This document shows positions 17,447 through 26,461 of a stretch of 64,000 bases of DNA, piece by piece; the first letter of the stretch is position 1; each line of letters starts with the position of its first letter. The stretch is taken from contig NZ_JAAONY010000002.1 of the NCBI RefSeq assembly GCF_011602085.1, positions 1,612,001 through 1,676,000 on the forward strand, written 5' to 3'. The notes beneath the pieces were generated by a model. It did not search any database, was not told the DNA's origin, and saw only the letters and a list, made by a program, of their open reading frames with translations. Source of the DNA: Pseudoteredinibacter isoporae (GTDB lineage: Bacteria; Pseudomonadota; Gammaproteobacteria; Pseudomonadales; Cellvibrionaceae). A program made the position numbers and the translations under genes.

Positions 17447-17845
17447 ATGAATGACAATATTAAAGTGACTGAACTGGAACTGCGCATATTTCAGTGCATT
17501 TGGCAGCTGGATAATCTGGCGACAGTCAACAGCATTATTGAGCACTGGCCCGACGCCGACGCACCCGGCTACACCACCGTTTTGAAAACCCTGCAAAAAA
17601 TGGAAAGCAAGTCTCTGGTCGATCATCAAAAGCAAGGAAAACAACACGCCTACTTCTCATTGGTAAACCGAGAAGAAGTTACCGCCGGAAGGCTCGGCAC
17701 CATCATCAAACGCCTCTTTTCGGGAAACAAATTGTCCTTTGCCGAATATTTTCTGCAAGAAAATGAATTCAGCCAAAGCGAGCTGGATGAACTGAAAGCG
17801 CTGATCGAAGAGAAAGAAGGTGGCCGTAAAAACGGTCACAAGTAA
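17447..17845 (+). CDS. BlaI/MecI/CopY family transcriptional repressor
   Basis: The 132-residue protein has an N-terminal winged helix (TELELRIFQCIWQLDNLATV...APGYTTVLKTLQKMESKSLV) typical of the BlaI family. A C-terminal dimerisation half follows (GRLGTIIKRLFSGNKLSFAEYFL, then SELDELKALIEEKEG). BlaI-type repressors bind TACGAC-like palindromes and are inactivated by proteolysis when the partner membrane protease is triggered. Such a partner lies 16 bp downstream in the same transcript, and two matching operators lie upstream. No clear ribosome site precedes the ATG. The inducing signal is unknown; here it is probably a cell-wall signal, judging from the partner. Confidence 0.92.
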   Translation: MNDNIKVTELELRIFQCIWQLDNLATVNSIIEHWPDADAPGYTTVLKTLQKMESKSLVDHQKQGKQHAYFSLVNREEVTAGRLGTIIKRLFSGNKLSFAEYFLQENEFSQSELDELKALIEEKEGGRKNGHK

Positions 17846-17861
17846 TCGTCTGGAGCCAACG

Positions 17862-19436
17862 ATGCCACTTGATATTACCGAGATAATTCATCAGGCCTAT
17901 AGATCGTTCACTTGGGGGCAACTGTTTTTATTCCCCCTGCTGACCTCTGTCTTGCTGATCAACCCAGCCCGACTGCCCTTAAGCTGGAACCTGCGCATTC
18001 ACCAAGCACTGTTGATTGGCATGCTACTGCTTCCTTTATCACTGTTGGATTGGCACTCTGTCAAAGGTTGGAATACGGTCCAGGAAGCGCATCGTTCAAC
18101 CCCGCTTTCAAACGATCACCCGCTCATTACTGGCATAAAACAATCCGAGACACAGACAATATATGAGAGCCCGGGCTTACTCAGCCACCAAGACTTTAGT
18201 TTACGGCCAGACGATTTTCTTTATTTTCTGAGTGGCCTACTGCTGTTTGCAAGCAGCCTGGGGCTGATGTTGTTCGTCGTTCGCCTGCTGATCAATCATT
18301 TCTATCTGCGTGGTCTCTTCAGACAAGCCAACACTACTGTCAAACAGGGTTCCTTTTGTATTGTTCGATCAAACTCCATTCGCTCGGCATTTTCCATTGG
18401 CTTTCTCAAAAAGAGAGTCTTTCTCCCGGCCAGTTTATTAAAGGGCAGCGCAGAAGAAGCGCTTATTATCGAACACGAGAAAACCCATTTTAACTGCCGG
18501 CACCACTACTGGACCCTGGCCGAGCAGTGTTTGAGACATGTTTTTTGGTTTAACCCTCTTATGCATCACTTTCACCGCCGTGGCGAACTACTTAGAGAGC
18601 TGCAGTGCGATCAAATCACCGTATGCAAAAGCAGCCCGCTTCACTACAGCAAACTGCTGTTAAGTAGTGCTCAGCGAGTACAAGGCGAAGCAAAGCGCAG
18701 CCCTGGAACCCAACACTGGCTGCATAAAAAAACTCTTAAACGGAGACTTCAAATGCTACTCAAAGCGCAATCGTTTAATAAAAAGCTTATTTTGATACCG
18801 GGCGGAATCCTGCTGATTAGCTTTGTTTTGCTGGCAACGGCTCAATGGCAAAATCAGGACCACTATCTTGAAGAGCTTGCCCTTAATCATATCGAACATG
18901 AATATCAAATCAGCCTGAAAAAGCACCCGGCTGTTAAGTATGCCGAAGTTCCCCAGAGCTTAACTCAAGCCCTGTTAAAACATGAGGATCAGGATTTCTT
19001 TAACCACAATGGCATCAGCCTGAAAGCCACAAGCCGGGCCATGTTGAGCAACTTCTCCGCCTGGCTCAGCGGAGAGGGCCGATTTGTGTCTGGCGGCTCA
19101 ACCATTACGCAGCAACTCGCAAAATCATTTTTGAAAGAAAAACGTTCGCTGTCCAGAAAAATGAGAGAAGCAAAGCTGGCTCGCATTATTGAGGCGAACT
19201 TCAGCAAAGAAGAGATTCTGGAAATGTACCTCAACCGGGTTTACTTTGGAAACAATGCCTGGGGATTGGCTTCAGCTTCTCACAGGTATTTTTCAAAACC
19301 CTACCAAAAATTGAATCTATCGGAAGCTGCGATGTTGATTCCGTTTCTGGAAGCGCCAACACAATACAATATGATTAAAAACCCCCAACTGGCCAGTTCC
19401 CGCCAGTTGAACTTACTGCGCAAACTGGAGCAGTAA
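17862..19436 (+). CDS. BlaR1-like M56 metalloprotease fused to a GT51 peptidoglycan glycosyltransferase domain
   Basis: The 524-residue protein has membrane helices near residues 20-36, 45-63 and 118-145. An M56 zinc-protease domain follows with HEKTH at 205-209, WFNPLMHHFHRR near 229-240 and the downstream acidic ligand region RELQCD (245-250). A fourth helix lies at 308-328. In BlaR1 this helix leads to a penicillin-binding sensor. Here it leads to a GT51 transglycosylase domain: EDQDFFNHNG (Glu375), GGSTITQQLAKS (411-422), RKMREAKLARIIE (432-444), EEILEMYLNRVYFGNNAWG (450-468) and LSEAAMLIPFLEAP (486-499). All five GT51 motifs, including both catalytic glutamates, look intact. The start at 17862 has a GGAG site. 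By topology the GT51 domain is periplasmic and could sense lipid II or transglycosylase inhibitors, with the protease then cleaving the BlaI-type repressor; that is inference. Confidence 0.9.
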   Translation: MPLDITEIIHQAYRSFTWGQLFLFPLLTSVLLINPARLPLSWNLRIHQALLIGMLLLPLSLLDWHSVKGWNTVQEAHRSTPLSNDHPLITGIKQSETQTIYESPGLLSHQDFSLRPDDFLYFLSGLLLFASSLGLMLFVVRLLINHFYLRGLFRQANTTVKQGSFCIVRSNSIRSAFSIGFLKKRVFLPASLLKGSAEEALIIEHEKTHFNCRHHYWTLAEQCLRHVFWFNPLMHHFHRRGELLRELQCDQITVCKSSPLHYSKLLLSSAQRVQGEAKRSPGTQHWLHKKTLKRRLQMLLKAQSFNKKLILIPGGILLISFVLLATAQWQNQDHYLEELALNHIEHEYQISLKKHPAVKYAEVPQSLTQALLKHEDQDFFNHNGISLKATSRAMLSNFSAWLSGEGRFVSGGSTITQQLAKSFLKEKRSLSRKMREAKLARIIEANFSKEEILEMYLNRVYFGNNAWGLASASHRYFSKPYQKLNLSEAAMLIPFLEAPTQYNMIKNPQLASSRQLNLLRKLEQ

Positions 19437-19470
19437 ACAGCAACCCTGTTACCAGGCCAAATACCATGTC

Positions 19471-20625
19471 CTACTCTACAGGCCATTGGTATTTGGGCTT
19501 GCGCATATCAACCACCAGGGTTTCAGAAATTTTATCTTGAATGGCCTGACGATTCGGGTCCCAGAAAATTTGAACAAAGCCCATGAGGCCTGTCGCCAAA
19601 CCGGCGCCATAGCCACCATATCGACCAAAGCTCTCCCACAAGCCCATCTGGTCGCCATTCAGCTTGATCACTTTCAAACCCAGTAAATACTTGCCGACGG
19701 TTTGTCCGGTAAAGCGGGTATTCATGACACTGAAGTAAAAAGCAGCCCAGCCAAAGCCCAAACCCAGATCCGCCAGCAAGGCATGAATAAAGCCCATAAT
19801 GGAATGGCCATTGTACGTGGAAGAACTTTCTTCTGGTGCCGTATTGGTAACCTCACTTTCTTCTGAGGCTGTCTGGACTTGTTCCTGAGTGTCGGCTGTT
19901 TTCTTTTGCCGTTCAGAACCGGACGTTTCAATCGATTTATCAATTGTCGTATCTGTCAATAACGTTTGATACGACACTGGCAGGCTGTTTCGGAGGGTTT
20001 CTGCCTGTTCTGGGCTTACACCGGTTTCCTCCAACGCCACGCCCATCAGTTGCTCTGCAACCGCTGCAGGCGCATTCATTTCCACCAGCTGTCCCGCGAA
20101 CTCGTCAAGCATCGGCTGCCAACAGGCGATCAAGGATGGGCAGTGTTCAGAGTTGATGGATTCACGCTTTTCGCTGATGCGTTGACGTTGCTGAATGGCC
20201 ACACTGGTATAAGCTACACTTTCTGCCAGAGATAAATCCTGAGCATCACCGAATTCCACATCCCAGCCTCGTTCAGAAACGCCACCTTGCAAATCCTTCT
20301 CAGCAAAATACAGTGCTGCCATGCTGAATAAAATCAGACTTGCCAATACCCGCAAAGAAACCCTTAAGACCGGACGCTCATCGGCCAAGGCAAAGCGTCG
20401 GCTGATTTGCCAAAATAATATCGCCATCAAACCAGCCAACAGCATACTGCTGAGCTCGGCGAGCAGGAGAACAATGGTTAAATCAATGAGAATTGCCATC
20501 AACCGCTTCAACGGTGATGCCAATGCGGTACCGTATAGCTCAGGCGATACACTGAAGGCATAAGGGGTAATGAATTTCTTTGAGTCTTTTGAGCTTTGCG
20601 TTACCGCTGCAAGGTCTTCAGTCAT
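19471..20625 (-). CDS. RDD-family membrane protein with long central insert
   Basis: The 384-residue protein has an RDD-type start (ASPLKRLMAILIDLTIVLLLAELSSML) and end (FTGQTVGKYLLGLKVIKLNGDQMGLWESFGRYGGY...). Between the second helix pair and the last pair lies a hydrophilic insert of about 150 residues with a Ser/Thr/Glu-rich, low-complexity tail (near residues 230-265). Most RDD proteins are half this size and lack such an insert. The family is membrane-bound with no agreed role; some members are linked to Na+/H+ exchange. The start has a strong AGGGGTGA ribosome site. It is convergent with the M56-GT51 gene. Confidence 0.82.
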   Translation of the reverse strand: MTEDLAAVTQSSKDSKKFITPYAFSVSPELYGTALASPLKRLMAILIDLTIVLLLAELSSMLLAGLMAILFWQISRRFALADERPVLRVSLRVLASLILFSMAALYFAEKDLQGGVSERGWDVEFGDAQDLSLAESVAYTSVAIQQRQRISEKRESINSEHCPSLIACWQPMLDEFAGQLVEMNAPAAVAEQLMGVALEETGVSPEQAETLRNSLPVSYQTLLTDTTIDKSIETSGSERQKKTADTQEQVQTASEESEVTNTAPEESSSTYNGHSIMGFIHALLADLGLGFGWAAFYFSVMNTRFTGQTVGKYLLGLKVIKLNGDQMGLWESFGRYGGYGAGLATGLMGFVQIFWDPNRQAIQDKISETLVVDMRKPKYQWPVE

Positions 20626-20685
20626 TCACCCCTACCTGATGTGAATAAATCGAATTTTGTGTTTTGGAGGAAAGCGCATTACCGC

Positions 20686-21111
20686 TCAGGCTTTACGACG
20701 GGAATAGGCACCCAGCGCCGCGCAGCTTAAACCACAGATCGCGCCCAGTAAACCCAGGGAAGTCCCCGCCTGGAAGGGGCTTATGCCTCCCGCTCTCATA
20801 TCGAGAAAAACGGCAATAAACGCACAGAGTCCGCCCACCGCAATACCTGCAAAGCCCCAGGCAAGACCTTTCGCCCTGCCAGCGACAATCGGGGCAGTAC
20901 CCTCTTCAGACTCTGCAATTCGCAGCTGCTCAAGCTCAATGTCAAAGGCTGACGCCAGGGCTTTTTGGGTTTCCAGCGACGCTCGCCCATCGCGCTCCAC
21001 ACGCTGAACCGTGCGATAACTGATGCCGGCTATGTCGGCCAATTGTTCCTGAGACCAGGCCTTTTGCTGGCGCAGCGTTTTTACAAGCTGATGATTAATC
21101 ATATATTCCAT
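20686..21111 (-). CDS. XRE-type HTH protein with two membrane helices
   Basis: The 141-residue protein has an N-terminal Cro/XRE helix-turn-helix (LVKTLRQQKAWSQEQLADIAGISYRTVQRVERDGRASLETQKALA). About 40 residues later come two hydrophobic helices (GLAWGFAGIAVGGLCAFIAVFL and AGTSLGLLGAICGLSCAALGAY). This is a membrane-tethered regulator layout. The ATG at 21111 has an AAGGGA site; the longer frame from 21204 crosses the upstream terminator. The target is unknown; the adjacent RDD gene on the same strand is 60 bp downstream and may be co-transcribed. Confidence 0.8.
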   Translation of the reverse strand: MEYMINHQLVKTLRQQKAWSQEQLADIAGISYRTVQRVERDGRASLETQKALASAFDIELEQLRIAESEEGTAPIVAGRAKGLAWGFAGIAVGGLCAFIAVFLDMRAGGISPFQAGTSLGLLGAICGLSCAALGAYSRRKA

Positions 21112-21196
21112 CGTTGGATCCCTTGTGCTTTTGAAAAACAAAAGCTTCTCAGGACCGCTATTTTTTGAACACGTCAAACCGGCGACACAGCACGAC

Positions 21197-21228
21197 AAAG
21201 CCACGACAGAAGTAACTGTCGTGGCTTT
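21197..21228 (-). terminator. Rho-independent terminator after the YjbR-like gene
   Basis: A 13-bp perfect stem (AAAGCCACGACAG with CTGTCGTGGCTTT) and six-base loop lie six bases past the stop of the leftward YjbR-like gene. Confidence 0.85.
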
Positions 21229-21233
21229 AGAAC

Positions 21234-21593
21234 CTATAACAGTCCCAGTTCCCGCTGTTTTTTCTTGGACAGTGCCGTAGAGATCATCTTATAAGATTCA
21301 CTGATGTAATAACGCAGTTCTTCATCTTCACTGTCATCGGCATCAAACTGCTGAATCCATTTCATACCACGAGAAGCGAGATAAGGCGCTGGACGATACC
21401 CTTCTTTATTCTCAAGAAAGTGGTAATTGTTATCCGAGGTTTTAAAGGTGAAGCCCGTTTGCTTCTCTTTTGTCCAACCGCCGATGGCGAAAACCTTGCC
21501 GCCCACTTTCCAGACGTCGGCACCGCCCCATTGCACCACATGTTCCGCGGCCTTAAAAGACGCACAGTACTGATTAAACTCTTCATGGGTCAT
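21234..21593 (-). CDS. MmcQ/YjbR family protein
   Basis: This 119-residue protein reads HEEFNQYCASFKAAEHVVQWGGADVWKVGGKVFAIGG and ends with the YISESYKMISTALSKKKQREL segment typical of the MmcQ/YjbR CyaY-like fold. Members are annotated as possible DNA-binding proteins but biochemical proof is thin. A GGAGGT ribosome site supports the start. It follows the GFA gene on the same strand with a 19-bp gap, so the two probably form an operon ended by the terminator at 21197-21228. Confidence 0.85.
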   Translation of the reverse strand: MTHEEFNQYCASFKAAEHVVQWGGADVWKVGGKVFAIGGWTKEKQTGFTFKTSDNNYHFLENKEGYRPAPYLASRGMKWIQQFDADDSEDEELRYYISESYKMISTALSKKKQRELGLL

Positions 21594-21612
21594 TGCGAGC
21601 TACCTCCCTCAA

Positions 21613-22014
21613 TTACGCTTGGCGAACGGAGACATGTATTTCTGCTTCGTCACTGAGAGGCTCCCAGTTCGCCTTGGAATCCGTATACAAATGATGGCGC
21701 AAAGTCATTTGCTCATCACCTTCGCTGATCAAGCCTACCGGAATATACAGACTGTTGGAATCGTTTGGTCCGGGCAGATTGGAGCCGCAAATACGACAAA
21801 AAGAGGTTTGCCAATCGTGTCCGGGCTTGTGCCAGGTTTTGATATGCTCTTCTCCATTGAGCCACTGAAAGCTGTCGCGCGCCACGATAGCGACAGCAAT
21901 ACCACCACTTGCGGTAGCACGACGGCAAATTGGACAGTGACAGACATAAACGTCCTTAGTGGAATCCTCTGCCTGAAAGCGAACAGACTCGCAGTTGCAG
22001 TGCCCTTTTATCAT
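21613..22014 (-). CDS. GFA (glutathione-dependent formaldehyde-activating) family protein
   Basis: The 133-residue zinc protein has the cysteine pattern GHCNCESVRF, CHCPICRRATASGG and SFCRICGSNL that defines the GFA/CENP-V family. The family is named for an enzyme adding glutathione to formaldehyde, but many members are uncharacterised, so the reaction is uncertain. The start at 22014 (MIKGHC) is preferred to an ATG four codons upstream because of a GGTGAAG site. It leads a two-gene unit with the YjbR-like gene. Confidence 0.85.
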   Translation of the reverse strand: MIKGHCNCESVRFQAEDSTKDVYVCHCPICRRATASGGIAVAIVARDSFQWLNGEEHIKTWHKPGHDWQTSFCRICGSNLPGPNDSNSLYIPVGLISEGDEQMTLRHHLYTDSKANWEPLSDEAEIHVSVRQA

Positions 22015-22060
22015 TGACTTCACCATTCAGGTATTTTCTTACTGGCAATATTCACAGACA

Positions 22061-22088
22061 AAAACGGCCACACAATGGTGGCCGTTTT
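22061..22088 (-). terminator. Rho-independent terminator of the AGCS symporter gene
   Basis: An 11-bp stem (AAAACGGCCAC with GTGGCCGTTTT) with a six-base loop lies 15 bp past the stop of the leftward symporter gene. Confidence 0.85.
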
Positions 22089-22103
22089 GAGTCAATCAGA
22101 ATC

Positions 22104-23708
22104 TCAGGATTCTGCTTTTTTCTTTTCCCAGAGATCGGCGTTTTTAATCTCCAGCGCTTCTGGATCAAAGCTGTATTCTTCAACACCGGCTTTGCGCTGT
22201 GCTTCATAGTCACGCAATGCTTTAATCGCCGGTTTTGCGATAAAGAAGATAATGATGATACCTACGATGTTCAACCAGGCCATCAGACCAACACCAATAT
22301 CACCAAGACCCCAAGCGAGTGTCGCAGCTTTCACACTGCCGTAGAACACGGCAAACATCATGATCACTTTCAAGATAAAGAAAGCACCCGGGATTTTGAT
22401 GGTACGCAGAACATAAGACACATTGGTTTCGGCGATGTAGTAGTACGCCAAAATGGTGGTGAAGGCAAAGAAGAACAGGGCAATGGCTACAAACGGTTTA
22501 CCAATACCTGGAAATGCTGATTCAATAGCATGCTGCGTAAATGCGGGACTATTTGGATCTACATAAGCCATTTCGGCTGGGAAATTGCGAACCATGTAAT
22601 CGATGTTTTCAAAACCCAATTTGACGGTATTTTCATCCATCACATCATACATTCCAGTAATCAAAATCATAAACGCGGTGGCAGAACATACAAACAACGT
22701 ATCGATGTAGACCGAAAATGCTTGTACCAATCCTTGCTGAGCCGGATGCTGAACTTCCGCTGCCGCAGCAGCATGTGGCCCTGTACCCTGACCTGCCTCA
22801 TTAGAGTAAACACCACGTTTAACCCCCCAGCCAATTGCCGCACCAAACGCTGCCATCGGACTAAAAATATCCGACATAATCAGACTAAAGACTGCCGGCA
22901 CCTTGTCGACATTGAGCACTAATACTACGCAGGCAACGATAATATAAGACAGGGCCATAAATGGGACCACAAACTCCGCAAACTTTGCTATTCGCTTGAG
23001 ACCTCCAAAGATAATGAAACCTAGAATCATGACCACTACTGCGCCGACAATGACCTTAGTGGAACTAATATGCCCAAGGGCTGTATCCAGCATTGTTCCA
23101 CTACCAAAAGCCACATCAACTGCATTGCCAATAGCATTCGATTGAACGGTTGGCAGCAATACACCACACGCCAGAATCGTCGCGGTAGCGAACAGAATGC
23201 CATACCATTTCTGGCCAGTGGCTTTCTCAATATAAAAAGCCGGACCGCCACGATACTGGCCTTCGTGCTCTTCTTTATAAATCTGTGCCAGAGTGGATTC
23301 TACGTAGGCGGTCGAGGCTCCAAGAAAGGCCACCACCCACATCCAGAACACCGCACTCGGGCCACCAAAACCGATCGCCGCAGCAACACCGGCAATGTTA
23401 CCGGTACCTACGCGTCCCGACAGGGAAACCGCCAGTGCCTGGAAGGAAGACACTCCCCGATCTGAGGCTCCGCCGGAAAACAACAAGCGGATCATTTCTT
23501 TAAACAGTCGCAGCTGGGCAAAGCGCGTCATGATGCTGAAAAACAAACCTGCAGCCAGGCAGGTGTAAATCAAAGCGGGACTCCACACAACGCCATTAAT
23601 GGCATCAACAATGGTCTGCAAGGAAGTGCCGGAATCAGCAGTGGCTGCAACAGCAGCTTCCGCTGCCTGAGCCGCCTGTTCGGCTACAGTTTCTGGGGTC
23701 TCTGACAT
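22104..23708 (-). CDS. AGCS family sodium:alanine/glycine symporter
   Basis: The 534-residue integral membrane protein belongs to the alanine/glycine:cation symporter (DAACS/AGCS) family. It shows the signatures SLSGRVGTGNIAGVAAAI and GWGVKRGVYSNEAGQGTGPHAAA. About ten to eleven hydrophobic helices are visible. The N-terminus carries an extra alanine-rich, acidic stretch of about 30 residues before the first helix. Members import small amino acids with sodium. The start has an AAAGG site. It is a single-gene unit with its own terminator. Confidence 0.93.
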   Translation of the reverse strand: MSETPETVAEQAAQAAEAAVAATADSGTSLQTIVDAINGVVWSPALIYTCLAAGLFFSIMTRFAQLRLFKEMIRLLFSGGASDRGVSSFQALAVSLSGRVGTGNIAGVAAAIGFGGPSAVFWMWVVAFLGASTAYVESTLAQIYKEEHEGQYRGGPAFYIEKATGQKWYGILFATATILACGVLLPTVQSNAIGNAVDVAFGSGTMLDTALGHISSTKVIVGAVVVMILGFIIFGGLKRIAKFAEFVVPFMALSYIIVACVVLVLNVDKVPAVFSLIMSDIFSPMAAFGAAIGWGVKRGVYSNEAGQGTGPHAAAAAEVQHPAQQGLVQAFSVYIDTLFVCSATAFMILITGMYDVMDENTVKLGFENIDYMVRNFPAEMAYVDPNSPAFTQHAIESAFPGIGKPFVAIALFFFAFTTILAYYYIAETNVSYVLRTIKIPGAFFILKVIMMFAVFYGSVKAATLAWGLGDIGVGLMAWLNIVGIIIIFFIAKPAIKALRDYEAQRKAGVEEYSFDPEALEIKNADLWEKKKAES

Positions 23709-23869
23709 GAGGAAACCTTTCTTATGATTTATAGGGAATAGCGGGTGGTCAGGGTAACGGCTCTGACCTCAAATATCACTATAAAGAACGAGTGGGGTGG
23801 GAAAAACCCGAAAAAAGAGGGGCTGGGGCCCCGTAATCAAAGGAGATAGAGGATATGAAATCAAAATAA

Positions 23870-23901
23870 CCGATTGGCATCCCATGACGGATGCCAATCG
23901 G
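23870..23901 (-). terminator. Rho-independent terminator of the second TonB receptor gene
   Basis: A 13-bp stem (CCGATTGGCATCC with GGATGCCAATCGG) with a six-base loop follows the leftward receptor gene. On the minus strand it is followed by TTATTTTGATTT. Confidence 0.85.
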
Positions 23902-23914
23902 GTCCTACTCCCGC

Positions 23915-26461
23915 TTAAAAGCGGTATTCCAGGTCAATGCCGTAAGTTCTCGGCTCAGTCAGGGAAACGGTTGGTGCCGCCAGGCTTGAAGCCGCCAGGC
24001 CGCCCGGGATACTGGTGTAACGGTTATCCAGCAGATTTTGTCCCCACAATGCGATGCCGTAACGGTCATCCTGGCTACGCCAAGCAATGCGGGCATTCAG
24101 GAATTTACGATCATCCCCGAAGTTTTCGATCATTTCATATTCAGGTAGATAACCCGGGTCATTGGCGTCGAATTGCTGCTCCTTGAAGACATAATCAACG
24201 TGCAGATTCATCTGGCCCTCGGCGAGATCCCAAGCCCAGTCCAAGGTGAAGGTGTATTCATCCAGGGTATCTGCGGTTTCCTGATCGCCGCCACGAGTAT
24301 TCCCGTTGGCATCGATGTACTCAGCATAACGGCTGCTGGTTTCGCGCTGCGTGGTTACCAAGCCTAGCTGGAGGTTGTCCGTTGGCAGCCACTGCATCAC
24401 CAACTCCCAACCATCAATGTCTTCATCGCCGGAAATAATGATCGGTGCTGAAAAGCCCGGAATGTTTGGATCAGCCGAGAAAACCGAGCGTTGACGATTA
24501 TCAAAGCTCATGTCGAAGAAGTTCAGACGGGTACGCAGGCGATCATTTAACCAGTCGGCCTTGACACCCAGTTCGATATTACTGACCTCTTCCGGTGCCA
24601 GAGGTTGGCTGGCAGTGTTTACAACAAAGCTGTCGAAGCCACCCGATGTGTAGCCCGTCGAGTAGGATGCAAACACCATGGCTTTGTCTGTCAGGCGATA
24701 TTGCGCAATGGCACGACCAGTGGTTTTGCTCCAGCTGTCATTAGCCTGCACAACGCGATCGGTCACCAGACCTACGCCCTGCTGGCTCAATGGGCTGAGG
24801 AAGTTGGTCGCCTGGGGAATCAAGGCTGCAACCGGCAAGCCCGCTGCTGCGAGGGCGGCACGTTCCTGATTCAGAGCCGTGGCCAGCGGTGCCGTGCCGT
24901 TAAACCAGGTGAAATCTTTCTCATCTTTACTGTAGCGCAGACCGAAAATCAGATTGAAGTTATCCGTAACGCTGATGTCGATATCACTGTAGATGCCCCA
25001 GTTCACAAATTCGCCCGTGTTACGCACCTCCTCGGTAAACAGCTGACCGGAATAACTCGGCGCAACGAATCCTGCGGCCAGAATAGGACTGAAAGGCTGA
25101 ATCTGTGCTGCAAAGGGGCTGGCGTACAAAAAGCCCAGCACACCGTTGTAGGATGCGGAAGACTGGTCCAGCGGGCCACCCAGTGCGCCGCCTGATAGCT
25201 GGTTCAGGGCACCGGTTAGCATCGCCCAGCCCTGCGGATCCCAAATGCTGTCAATGCTGAAACCCGCGCCGGCGGCAGCAAGCAGACCATTGGACACCTG
25301 GGTGGCCAAATTCGCACCGGTATCAGCGTTGGTGTTAATTTGGGTAACTTGGCTCTTATCTTCGCTGGAGTAGGTAAAGCCACCTACGTATTTGAAACGA
25401 TCATTGGCAAAGTTCACCTGCAACTCGGTATAGAGCAGCTCACTGGTTTCGATGTTATCGGTATCCAGATAGCGATTAATATGATTGGTACCGTCCTCGT
25501 CCTGGCGATTGGTGGTGTCCAGATCACGATAGTTTGTCCACCAGGCCAGCGACCAATCCTCATTAATATCGTGTTCCAGGCGATAGCCTACGGAATACAT
25601 ATCGCGAGTTTCCTGGCCATTGATTACGTCATTGGCAATCACACCGCTGGTTGGCAGGCGGTTGTGTGAAAAATCACTGTAGCCAATCGAAGGCGCTGGA
25701 CCATTATCGGAATCGTCAAAATCCGCGTTCAATTGCAAGCGGGTGTCATCGCTGACTTCCCACAACAAGGCTACACGACCGGTGAGCATGTCCTTGGCGT
25801 CAACATCCGCACCGCCAGTGTGCACATTATCAATATAGCCATCGCGCTTGTTCAGCATCAGGTTGGCACGCACCGCGACCTTATCCGATAAGGGCTGGTT
25901 AACCATGGCCTCCCAACGCTGGAAGTCATAATTACCCGCTTTCAGCTTAATAAAGCCTTCCTGCTCATCCAGCTGAGGACGGTTAGGCACAATGTTCACC
26001 GCACCCGCAGCAGCGTTGCGGCCAGCCAGAGTTCCTTGAGGGCCTTTCAAAACTTCAATTCGAGCCATATCCGAAAAGGAGATCGTGGTCGCTGAACGGG
26101 GCAGATAAACGCCGTCATAGAAGGTCGCAACCGATGCGTCCCCCCCGGAACTGATATTGGAGCTGGCGACACCACGAATGGTCAGCGTGCTCTGGGTTAA
26201 GGCGCCACCGGCTTCAAAGCCCGGAATGTAGTCCGCGATATCCTCCAGCAATAAGGCACCGGTGTTCTCGATGTCTTTGGAGGAATAGTTGTCGATGGCA
26301 ATGGGGACATCCATCACATTCTGCTCACGCTTCTGAGCAGTAACGACGATTTCTTCCAGGGCGAACTTGGGTTCGCTGCTTTGCGCCGTAGCATTGGAAA
26401 TTAATATCTGACTAATAGCCAGACTGAGAATAGCCGGCTTGTATGGTGAGTATTGCGACAT
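23915..26461 (-). CDS. TonB-dependent receptor, large
   Basis: The 848-residue outer membrane receptor has a signal peptide ending near NATAQSS and a TonB box (LEEIVVTAQKREQ). The plug carries the IRGVASS motif and ARIEVLKGPQGTLAGRNAAAGAVNI, and a long barrel ends in YGIDLEYRF. The VTAQKR.QN..DVPI start is typical of Sphingomonas/Caulobacter-type receptors that often serve oligosaccharide or aromatic uptake. The barrel contains large Ala/Gly/Ser-rich extracellular loops near residues 380-470 and 540-590. The start has a GGAGAG site. It diverges from the 7-TM AraC regulator gene, which may control it. The ligand is unknown. Confidence 0.92.
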   Translation of the reverse strand: MSQYSPYKPAILSLAISQILISNATAQSSEPKFALEEIVVTAQKREQNVMDVPIAIDNYSSKDIENTGALLLEDIADYIPGFEAGGALTQSTLTIRGVASSNISSGGDASVATFYDGVYLPRSATTISFSDMARIEVLKGPQGTLAGRNAAAGAVNIVPNRPQLDEQEGFIKLKAGNYDFQRWEAMVNQPLSDKVAVRANLMLNKRDGYIDNVHTGGADVDAKDMLTGRVALLWEVSDDTRLQLNADFDDSDNGPAPSIGYSDFSHNRLPTSGVIANDVINGQETRDMYSVGYRLEHDINEDWSLAWWTNYRDLDTTNRQDEDGTNHINRYLDTDNIETSELLYTELQVNFANDRFKYVGGFTYSSEDKSQVTQINTNADTGANLATQVSNGLLAAAGAGFSIDSIWDPQGWAMLTGALNQLSGGALGGPLDQSSASYNGVLGFLYASPFAAQIQPFSPILAAGFVAPSYSGQLFTEEVRNTGEFVNWGIYSDIDISVTDNFNLIFGLRYSKDEKDFTWFNGTAPLATALNQERAALAAAGLPVAALIPQATNFLSPLSQQGVGLVTDRVVQANDSWSKTTGRAIAQYRLTDKAMVFASYSTGYTSGGFDSFVVNTASQPLAPEEVSNIELGVKADWLNDRLRTRLNFFDMSFDNRQRSVFSADPNIPGFSAPIIISGDEDIDGWELVMQWLPTDNLQLGLVTTQRETSSRYAEYIDANGNTRGGDQETADTLDEYTFTLDWAWDLAEGQMNLHVDYVFKEQQFDANDPGYLPEYEMIENFGDDRKFLNARIAWRSQDDRYGIALWGQNLLDNRYTSIPGGLAASSLAAPTVSLTEPRTYGIDLEYRF

